NCBI GenBank assembly: GCA_943331855.1
Contig: CALQNE010000197.1
Location: 1-6,495, forward strand
DNA from: Bordetella parapertussis
GTDB lineage: Bacteria; Pseudomonadota; Gammaproteobacteria; Burkholderiales; Burkholderiaceae_B
DNA: 6,495 bases
Direction: 5' to 3'
In this document: positions 1 to 5,620 of the stretch, piece by piece
How the letters are laid out: each line of letters opens with the position of its first letter
Numbering within the stretch: the first letter of the stretch is position 1
Position numbers and translations under genes: made by a program
Notes under the pieces: generated by a model
What the model was told of the DNA's origin: nothing
Database searches by the model: none
The model's input: the letters and a program-made list of their open reading frames with translations, nothing else

Positions 1-792
1 CGCATTCAATTTACGCCAGATTTATTGCCTGCAGATTTGGTGGGTACCCAAATTTACAATCAAAAAACGAGTGAATTCAGCACGGTACTAGGCCCAGTCT
101 TTGCAAACCTGTTACTGGCCGATGAAATTAATCGTGCGCCTGCGAAGGTTCAAAGTGCCTTGCTTGAGGTCATGCAAGAAAGACAAGTCACCATTGCGGG
201 TCAAACGCACAAGGTGCCATCCCCGTTTTTGGTCATGGCGACGCAAAATCCAATCGAGACCGAGGGCACGTATCCGTTGCCTGAGGCGCAAGTCGACCGC
301 TTTATGATGAAAGTGCTGATTGGTTATCCTAAAGAAGAAGAAGAGTTTGTGATTGTGCAGCGAGTGATTGGCCCTGCGATCGATGTTGCGGCGGTCGCTA
401 CGACAGAACAGATTGCAGCTTTGCAGCATCAGTCGCGGCAAGGGTATGTGGATCCTGGTCTGATTCAGTATGCGGTCAAACTTGTTTCCGCCACGCGTGA
501 TCCCGCAAGATTTGGTTTGCCTGATCTTGCACGTTATCTGACGTTTGGGGCGAGTCCGCGTGCAACGATTGGTTTGATTGAAGGGGCACGCGCGCTCGCG
601 TTTTTGCGCGGGCGTGGTTATGCCTTGCCGCAAGACGTCGTAGATTTGGTTCCCGATGTTTTGCGACATCGTTTGGTCTTGTCTTACGAGGCCTTGTCTG
701 ATGGTTTGTCGGCTGATCAACTGATCGAACAAATTTTGCGGGTGGTGCCCGTGCCAGACAAACCGCTTGATAGTCATGTTCGCGTTTCTTAA
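1..792 (+). CDS. MoxR-family AAA+ ATPase, 5'-truncated by window edge
   Basis: This is the C-terminal 263 residues of a MoxR-type AAA+ ATPase; reading is open from the first base, so the true start lies upstream. Seen in the sequence (numbering from the window edge): a MoxR-typical opening RIQFTPDLLPADLVGT, Walker B LLLADE at 37-42 followed by INRAP, sensor 1 ATQNP with N83, a probable arginine finger in QVDRF (R100), and sensor 2 GASPRA with R187 in the C-terminal helical lid. Family members run about 310-340 residues, so some 60-70 residues including the Walker A loop are missing. MoxR proteins are cytoplasmic ATPases believed to act as chaperones for VWA/MIDAS partners. The gene overlaps the DUF58 gene, and a VWA gene follows, which fits that role. 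A TTG at 25 could be mistaken for a start, but conserved family sequence continues in front of it. The family call is firm; the client is unknown. Confidence 0.95.
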   Translation, partial: RIQFTPDLLPADLVGTQIYNQKTSEFSTVLGPVFANLLLADEINRAPAKVQSALLEVMQERQVTIAGQTHKVPSPFLVMATQNPIETEGTYPLPEAQVDRFMMKVLIGYPKEEEEFVIVQRVIGPAIDVAAVATTEQIAALQHQSRQGYVDPGLIQYAVKLVSATRDPARFGLPDLARYLTFGASPRATIGLIEGARALAFLRGRGYALPQDVVDLVPDVLRHRLVLSYEALSDGLSADQLIEQILRVVPVPDKPLDSHVRVS

Positions 793-1786
793 ACGGTTCA
801 AGCGTCAGTCGGCAGTCGCGCAAACCTCGTCGCGCGACCCAGAGGCCGTTGCAGTCGTTCCTCGCCCGGATGCCTTGTTGCGTCAGTTAGAGTGGACGGT
901 GATTCGGCGCCTGGACGGTCAGTTGCAGGGTGACTATCGCACGCTGTTTCGCGGCGCAGGTTTAATGCTTGCTGACTTGCGGGAGTATCAGGCGCATGAT
1001 GATGTAAGGCATATAGATTGGAATGTCACCGCCAGAATGCAAGTGCCTTATGTACGAGAGCATCAGGAAGACCGAGAAATGACGGCTTGGTTTGTGGTGG
1101 ATTTGTCGGGCTCTGTTGATTTCGGTTCAAGCCAGGTCAGTAAACGAACCCTTGCAATTGAATGTGTAGGTGTGCTTGCGCGCCTCTTGACGCAGCATGG
1201 CAATCGAGTGGGTGCCTTGCTTTATACCGGCGCAGGCGGTCATGCCAACGTGCATATTCCTGCCAGATCGGGTCGTCGTCAGGTATTACATCTGTTAGAG
1301 CGCATGACGCGAGCTGAATCGATTAAACAAACACAAGAAACCGATTTAGGGACGCTCTTGAAAGATGTTCAATCCATTTTAAAGAGGCGTTCGACTGTTT
1401 TTGTGTTGTCAGATTTTTTAAGTCAGCCGGGCTGGGACCGCGCCCTGAATCAATTGGCGCGCCGTCATGAAGTGGTCGCGATCCGCTTGTTTGATCCAGT
1501 AGAGTCCGTATTGCCAAATAGCGGGTTGTTGGTGATGCAGGATGCCGAGACGGGTGAGCAGATTTTTGTTGATTCACATGATACGGGTTTTCGAAAACGT
1601 TTTGCTGAACAAGCAATCTTGCGCGAACAAAATCTGCGCGAAAGTTTTGCACATGCTGGCGTTGATTGCATGGAATTACAGACTGATGAACCGATTGATC
1701 AAGCCTTGATTCGCTTCACCCGAATGCGCAAGCGCCGCAGCCAAGTGGCCACAGGTGCCGCGTCTGGTGTCTTGGCGAGCACGTGA
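776..1786 (+). CDS. DUF58 domain protein with VWA-like fold, MoxR partner
   Basis: A 336-residue soluble DUF58 protein. The family signature is clear: LEWTVIRRLDG (39-48), QGDYRTLFRGAGLMLADLREY (about 51-71), then DDVRHIDWNVTAR (75-87) and YVREHQEDRE (92-101). A MIDAS-like DLSGS follows at 109-113, and LSDF at 211-214 may be the later acidic MIDAS element. No signal peptide or membrane helix is visible, so it is probably cytoplasmic or peripheral. I chose ATG 776; an in-frame TTG at 767 is possible but would add only three residues. Neither has a recognisable Shine-Dalgarno. The start lies inside the end of the MoxR gene (17 bp overlap), so translation is probably coupled. DUF58 genes commonly sit beside moxR, and the product is presumed to be a partner or substrate of the ATPase. 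The biochemical activity is not known. The C-terminus ends in a basic stretch and an Ala/Ser/Thr-rich tail. Confidence 0.93.
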   Translation: MFAFLKRFKRQSAVAQTSSRDPEAVAVVPRPDALLRQLEWTVIRRLDGQLQGDYRTLFRGAGLMLADLREYQAHDDVRHIDWNVTARMQVPYVREHQEDREMTAWFVVDLSGSVDFGSSQVSKRTLAIECVGVLARLLTQHGNRVGALLYTGAGGHANVHIPARSGRRQVLHLLERMTRAESIKQTQETDLGTLLKDVQSILKRRSTVFVLSDFLSQPGWDRALNQLARRHEVVAIRLFDPVESVLPNSGLLVMQDAETGEQIFVDSHDTGFRKRFAEQAILREQNLRESFAHAGVDCMELQTDEPIDQALIRFTRMRKRRSQVATGAASGVLAST

Positions 1787-1790
1787 TCAT

Positions 1791-2798
1791 ATGCCATCGT
1801 TAAACTCTTTGACCTTACTTTGGCCCTCATTGTTGTGGGCATTTGCTGGATTGCCTTTTTTAATCGGTACTTATCTCTGGCTCTGTCGTCGGCAAAGATG
1901 GTCACGCCACGGTTGTGCGCTGTTGATGCTGTGCGGCGTCAGTCTCGTCATTTTTTCTTTAGCGCGACCGCGCGCAGTACTGCTGCTTCCTGGTCGTTTG
2001 GATACGGTCATGCTCGCGATTGACACGTCGGGCAGTATGCGGGCGGCGGATGTTCAGCCCAGTCGCCTTGAGGCGGCTCAGGCGGCGGTGCGCACGTTTA
2101 TTGCAGAGCAACCACCGCTCGTCAAGGTGGGGATTGTGACGGTCGCGAGTACGGCTGCGGTGGCACAAGCGCCGACTCTCAGTCGCGACGAACTCTATCG
2201 TGCAATCGAAAACTTACCTTTGCAAACAGGCTCTGCCTTAGGCAGTGGCATTTTGATTGCACTGGCGCAATTATTGCCAGGGTCAGGAATTGAGGTAGAG
2301 AAAATTCTGACCGAGGCCGATCGTCCACCAGCAAAAGATACAGGCAAGCCCTTGGGAGCAGAGGGTAAAGGTTCGAATCAGGTCAAGCTCGATCCTGGAT
2401 CGAATAAAGCACTGGCTATCGTCTTGATCTCAGATGGGCAAAGCAACATGGGCCCCGATGCGTTGAAGATGGCGCAGCTTGCTGCAGATCATGGGGTACG
2501 CGTCTACACGGTGGGCGTTGGGACACCTGAAGGGGTCGTGCTCAAGGCCCAAGGGTTGTCGATGCGAGTCAAGCTTGATGAAACAGCGCTCAAAAAAATC
2601 GCTGATATTACGTTGGCTGATTACTATCGCGCAACGAACGCCAATGATTTAAAGAAAGTTTACGCGGCGCTCGCTACAACGATTCGCCTTGAAAAACACC
2701 AAAGTACCGAGGTGACGGCATTGTTTTTGACCCTCGGTATGTTGTTGATCTTGGTGGCTGGTCTATGGTCTTTGCATCGTGATGGGCGTGTGCTTTAG
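1791..2798 (+). CDS. Membrane-anchored VWA domain protein, BatA-like
   Basis: A 335-residue von Willebrand factor A protein. Two hydrophobic segments lie near the N-terminus (about 11-31 and 41-58), and a third lies at about 309-326 just before a short charged tail (LHRDGRVL). This is the layout of BatA/BatB-type proteins. The VWA domain (about 72-300) opens with MIDAS DTSGSM (D78, S80, S82). QTGSALGSGI carries the likely MIDAS threonine T146, and VLISDGQSN supplies D215. A polar stretch rich in Pro, Gly, Lys and Asp (about 165-204) sits between these last two elements. I prefer ATG 1791, 4 bp after the DUF58 stop, with a weak GGCGAG at 1774-1779; an in-frame GTG at 1755 would add 12 residues and overlap the DUF58 gene. 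It closes the MoxR-DUF58-VWA operon and is the likely metal-binding partner of the MoxR ATPase. The cellular process served cannot be read from the sequence. Confidence 0.92.
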   Translation: MPSLNSLTLLWPSLLWAFAGLPFLIGTYLWLCRRQRWSRHGCALLMLCGVSLVIFSLARPRAVLLLPGRLDTVMLAIDTSGSMRAADVQPSRLEAAQAAVRTFIAEQPPLVKVGIVTVASTAAVAQAPTLSRDELYRAIENLPLQTGSALGSGILIALAQLLPGSGIEVEKILTEADRPPAKDTGKPLGAEGKGSNQVKLDPGSNKALAIVLISDGQSNMGPDALKMAQLAADHGVRVYTVGVGTPEGVVLKAQGLSMRVKLDETALKKIADITLADYYRATNANDLKKVYAALATTIRLEKHQSTEVTALFLTLGMLLILVAGLWSLHRDGRVL

Positions 2799-2808
2799 TT
2801 GAGTTGCC

Positions 2809-4482
2809 TTAGCGTTTAAGCAACCAACGATCGTTTGAGTACTCAACGCGCTTTTCTTCGACGAGCTTTTGCAGATGTGCAAATAACGAGCGCATGGCAA
2901 CTTTGTGTAACTTTTCTGCTGTGTCTCGGTAGGCAACAGGCACCAACTCTTCAAGCGTCACGGGCTGCTCGAACGTGCGTAGTGCTGCCACAACTTTATT
3001 TTCTCGGTCTTGGCGATGAACCAACAGTCGTTCAACAGCCTCGTTGGGTTTGTCCATTAAAAAGCCGTGCCCAGGTGCCAGAAAAGCGATCTGTTCATCA
3101 AACAAAAGACGTAAAGAGGCGAGATAAGTTGCCATGTTGCCATCTGGGGGGTTGATCACGACCGTTGAGCCTTGCATGATGTGATCGCCCGTAAACATTA
3201 AATGTTCAGTTTCGTGCAGATAGCAGACCTGATTTGAGGCGTGCCCTGGTGTGTGGATCACTCTAAGCGTAGCGCCCGCGACTTTTATTTGTTGACGATG
3301 GGTGACCTGTATATCGGGTGCAAAGGTTTGGTCTTGATTGGGGTAGGGCGGTGGCGGCATGCCATAGACGGTGGCGCCGGTTCTAGCCTTAAGCTCTAAG
3401 GCGGCCGGAGAGTGATCAAGATGCGTGTGGGTACACAGAATCCATTTGATCGGTCCACGCGCCGCCTTGAGTAGCGCCTCAATGTGTTCGACCAGAGGCG
3501 GCCCGGGGTCAATCACAGCAACACCTGTATGCTGGTTGCCAATCAGGTAAGAGTTTGTACCAGGACCGGTCATCATTCCGGGGTTCGGCGCTGTGACGCG
3601 CAAGACGTCAGGTGCGATTTCGACGGCCAGGCCAGGTTCAATATAGGTTTTTCCAACGCCTTTACCCTCAGGATCGATTTTGCCGAGTTCGGCATAGGCG
3701 TAGTCGCCTGGAATCAGTATCTCGGTTTTTCCGCCTCGTCCCATTCCGGTGCGCGGCGTCATGAGCTGCTTGGGCTTGGGTGCACGCGCGAATTCAAGTA
3801 GCTCTTGCACCGTAGCAAAACGCGAAAGACTTTCAAGCGTTTTGATCGTGGGAAACATTAAATCAATTTCGCCCTGACGACTTTTTTCGATGGCATCGGC
3901 TGGTCGTACCCAGCGGTGACCGACCGTTTCATAGTCATCCTGTTTGGCGATCTGGCCCACGGGAGCCTGCGCGACAAAGAAGCGCGTGTCGTAGCGTTTA
4001 GGGCGGCCTGGCATCGTAATCCAGTGACTGAAGTAGGCGATCTTGTCGGTTGCGACACGAAATTGCTCGGCCTTGAGCACATCGACGAAGGTGATTTTAT
4101 TTTCAGCTAGCTCAGTGCGTAAGTCAGCCAGACGAAGCGCTTCGTGTTCATTCAGCTGCACAAGCTCGTCGTCGTGGCGATAGCCGAGCAAGAGCCCCGC
4201 CTCTTCAAAACATTCGCGTATGGCCGCGATCCAATAGGCTAGGCCGCCTTGTTCAATGCCCAGGGTGGTGCTGGCATGAACGTCTGTCAAGCCCACGCAG
4301 AGGGATGCAATTTCTGCATGGTGGTCAGTTGGATCGAGTCCGCCACCTGGAAACACGTGCATGCCCTTGGCAAACGCGACTTCTGTTGTGCGCTGCATCA
4401 TAAACACTTCGATCCCGTCGCTGGTATCACGAGCAAGGATGACAGTGGCGGCAGGTCTGGGCACAACAATGGGTGGATTCAC
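2809..4482 (-). CDS. NUDIX hydrolase / metallo-beta-lactamase (LACTB2-like) fusion
   Basis: Read from the TTG at 4527 the protein has 572 residues; numbering below uses that frame. From GTG 4482, which I prefer, it has 557. The N-terminal part (about 24-250) is NUDIX-like: RPAATVILARD, then FPGGGLDPTD (59-68) and the perfect second half of a Nudix box, RECFEEAGL (104-112). About 28 extra residues separate the halves. The C-terminal part (about 310-500) is a metallo-beta-lactamase domain with HTHLDH (H367, H369, D371, H372), HTPGH (H429), TGDH (D448) and APGHG (H487), so both metal sites look complete. The last 70 or so residues resemble the winged helix found after LACTB2-type domains. No signal peptide is visible, so it is probably cytoplasmic. 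LACTB2 relatives cut single-stranded RNA, and NUDIX domains cleave nucleoside diphosphate-linked compounds. The substrates here are unknown; a thioester or CoA-linked substrate is also possible. Confidence 0.9.
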   Translation of the reverse strand: MNPPIVVPRPAATVILARDTSDGIEVFMMQRTTEVAFAKGMHVFPGGGLDPTDHHAEIASLCVGLTDVHASTTLGIEQGGLAYWIAAIRECFEEAGLLLGYRHDDELVQLNEHEALRLADLRTELAENKITFVDVLKAEQFRVATDKIAYFSHWITMPGRPKRYDTRFFVAQAPVGQIAKQDDYETVGHRWVRPADAIEKSRQGEIDLMFPTIKTLESLSRFATVQELLEFARAPKPKQLMTPRTGMGRGGKTEILIPGDYAYAELGKIDPEGKGVGKTYIEPGLAVEIAPDVLRVTAPNPGMMTGPGTNSYLIGNQHTGVAVIDPGPPLVEHIEALLKAARGPIKWILCTHTHLDHSPAALELKARTGATVYGMPPPPYPNQDQTFAPDIQVTHRQQIKVAGATLRVIHTPGHASNQVCYLHETEHLMFTGDHIMQGSTVVINPPDGNMATYLASLRLLFDEQIAFLAPGHGFLMDKPNEAVERLLVHRQDRENKVVAALRTFEQPVTLEELVPVAYRDTAEKLHKVAMRSLFAHLQKLVEEKRVEYSNDRWLLKR

Positions 4483-4488
4483 AGGTAT

Positions 4489-4493
4489 CTCAC
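4489..4493 (-). promoter_or_regulatory. Ribosome binding site favouring GTG 4482 start
   Basis: On the minus strand GTGAG lies 6 nt before the GTG codon at 4482-4480. The alternative TTG at 4527-4525 has only a weak AAGATA in front of it, and an in-frame TAA stands two codons before that TTG. The conserved domain begins shortly after either start, so homology does not decide. The GTG choice is moderately supported. Confidence 0.4.
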
Positions 4494-4562
4494 TACGGTT
4501 GTCTGATGGATCGATTCTTGAATGCAAGATATCTTAGCTGAAACGGGCCCGAGTCGTTCGGT

Positions 4563-4592
4563 TTGAAGCCTAAGCTTTAAACAAGTTAGACT
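4563..4592 (+). promoter_or_regulatory. Weak sigma70-like promoter candidate for the Bug/TPP operon
   Basis: TTGAAG (4563-4568, four of six matches to TTGACA) and TAGACT (4587-4592, four of six to TATAAT) are 18 bp apart. They lie about 38 bp upstream of the Bug gene start, in the only non-coding gap ahead of it. The match is poor and could be chance. The placement is right for a transcript covering the receptor and the TPP enzyme. No better pair was found in the gap on this strand. Confidence 0.2.
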
Positions 4593-4617
4593 CTGAATGT
4601 TGGGAAAATAAAAATAC

Positions 4618-4621
4618 GGAG
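4618..4621 (+). promoter_or_regulatory. Shine-Dalgarno of the Bug-family receptor gene
   Basis: GGAG ends 9 nt before the ATG at 4631 and sits in an A-rich stretch. It supports that ATG, which is also directly followed by a good signal peptide. Confidence 0.65.
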
Positions 4622-4630
4622 ACAATCATC

Positions 4631-5593
4631 ATGCTGACTCAACGGTTCGTGTCGCTATTGTTGCTATGTTTCGCCAGCATGTTCGTGCAGGCGGCAGATT
4701 ACCCGGTCAAACAAATCCGTCTTGTCGTTCCTTTTGCTGCGGGCGGCAATACAGATATAGCGGCACGATTGCTTGCGCAGGGCTTAGCCACAGAACTCAA
4801 ACAGCCGGTTTATGTAGACAACAAAGCGGGTGCGGGCACTGCGGTGGGTACTGAAGAGGTTGCTCGCAGCCAAGCCGATGGCTATACGCTTTTGTTCACG
4901 ACAGTTGGTTTGGCAGTGAACCCAAGTTTGTATAAGAGCTTGCGCTACGATGCCAAGCGAGACTTTTCGCCGGTCGCCCACGTGGTGACTTCATCGCCGG
5001 TGATTCTGATGCACCCTTCAGTGCCCGCGACGAATTTGACTGAGTTTTTACAATATGCAAAAACGAACGGGCCGCTTTCATATGGCTCGGCTGGCGTAGG
5101 TAGCGCGATGCATCTGCATGGCGAACAGTTTCGTATTGAGACGGGCCTGACTGTGACGCATGTGCCTTACCGGGGCGAAGGTCCTGCTTTGATCGATTTA
5201 TTGGCGGGTCGTACTCAATTTCATTTTGGTTCGATTTCAAGTGCTTCGCAATATATTGACTCGGGGGCGTTAAAAGCTTTAGCCGTGGTGTCAGCCAAGC
5301 GATCGCCCTTGTTGCCAAAGGTACCAACGGCGATCGAGGCGGGTGTTCCTGGCTTTGTGACGACGACCTGGGGCGTCATCTTAGTGCCAAAGGGCACGCC
5401 AACCGAAGTCATTAATCTATTGAATACGACGATCAATCGCGTGATGGCGATGCCTGCAAACTTTGCACGCTTTATTGAATTAGGTTTTGAACCGCTGACG
5501 AACTCAACGCCTGTTTCGACTGCTTTATTTATTGAGGCAGAGACGCAATATTGGGCAGGACTGATTAAAAAGTTAGGAATCACGGCTGAATAG
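4631..5593 (+). CDS. Bug/TctC-family periplasmic solute-binding protein
   Basis: A 320-residue protein of the usual length for the Bug (TctC-like, tripartite tricarboxylate transporter receptor) family. A signal peptide is clear: MLTQR, a hydrophobic core FVSLLLLCFASMFV, and a likely cut after VQA at residue 21, so it should be periplasmic. The cysteine in the core lacks a proper lipobox. The mature protein starts DYPVKQIRLVVPFAAGGNTD, the family signature, followed by VDNKAGAGT, ADGYTLLF, LSYGSAGVGSAMHL, THVPYRG and GVILVPKGTP, all typical. Bug proteins bind carboxylates, amino acids, nicotinate-like and other small compounds; the ligand cannot be predicted here. No TctA/TctB membrane subunits are in the window, which is common for orphan Bug genes, and such proteins may share a remote transporter or act in sensing. 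A TPP-dependent enzyme gene follows after 27 bp, probably on the same transcript. The family call is firm. Confidence 0.95.
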   Translation: MLTQRFVSLLLLCFASMFVQAADYPVKQIRLVVPFAAGGNTDIAARLLAQGLATELKQPVYVDNKAGAGTAVGTEEVARSQADGYTLLFTTVGLAVNPSLYKSLRYDAKRDFSPVAHVVTSSPVILMHPSVPATNLTEFLQYAKTNGPLSYGSAGVGSAMHLHGEQFRIETGLTVTHVPYRGEGPALIDLLAGRTQFHFGSISSASQYIDSGALKALAVVSAKRSPLLPKVPTAIEAGVPGFVTTTWGVILVPKGTPTEVINLLNTTINRVMAMPANFARFIELGFEPLTNSTPVSTALFIEAETQYWAGLIKKLGITAE

Positions 5594-5610
5594 CCTGTTG
5601 GAAGTTTATT

Positions 5611-5616
5611 GGAGAG
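5611..5616 (+). promoter_or_regulatory. Shine-Dalgarno that fixes the GTG start of the TPP enzyme
   Basis: GGAGAG lies 4 nt before the GTG at 5621 (6 nt counted from GGAG), in the 27 bp gap after the Bug gene stop. It identifies the non-ATG start. The next in-frame ATG lies about 50 codons later, past conserved sequence including the catalytic glutamate. Confidence 0.7.
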
Positions 5617-5620
5617 CATC

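Noticed and set aside
112..801. Long open frame of 229 codons on the minus strand opposite the MoxR gene
   Set aside because: It runs antisense to a strongly conserved AAA+ domain, its translation is rich in Arg, Gln and Asn with no recognisable motif, and it is best explained as a shadow of codon bias on the coding strand.
2803..2824. GTTGC/GCAAC inverted repeat at the convergent junction considered as a bidirectional terminator
   Set aside because: The stem is only 5 bp with a 12-nt loop and there is no T-run on either side.
3484..3801. Plus-strand open frames opposite the NUDIX/metallo-beta-lactamase gene (also 2835-3155 and 4249-4506)
   Set aside because: Compositionally odd translations rich in Cys, Arg and His with no motifs, antisense to conserved domains on the minus strand.
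4609..4615. A/T-rich TAAAAAT just upstream of the Bug gene considered as a -10 box
   Set aside because: No acceptable -35 at the right distance, and the start of transcription would fall on the Shine-Dalgarno.
4631..4700. Bug protein considered as a lipoprotein because of a cysteine in the signal peptide core
   Set aside because: The residues before the cysteine are all leucine, with no small residue at -1, and a normal signal-peptidase I site (VQA) follows.
4896..5327. Minus-strand open frame of 143 codons opposite the Bug gene
   Set aside because: No family resemblance and no plausible start region; it lies wholly inside a well-supported gene.
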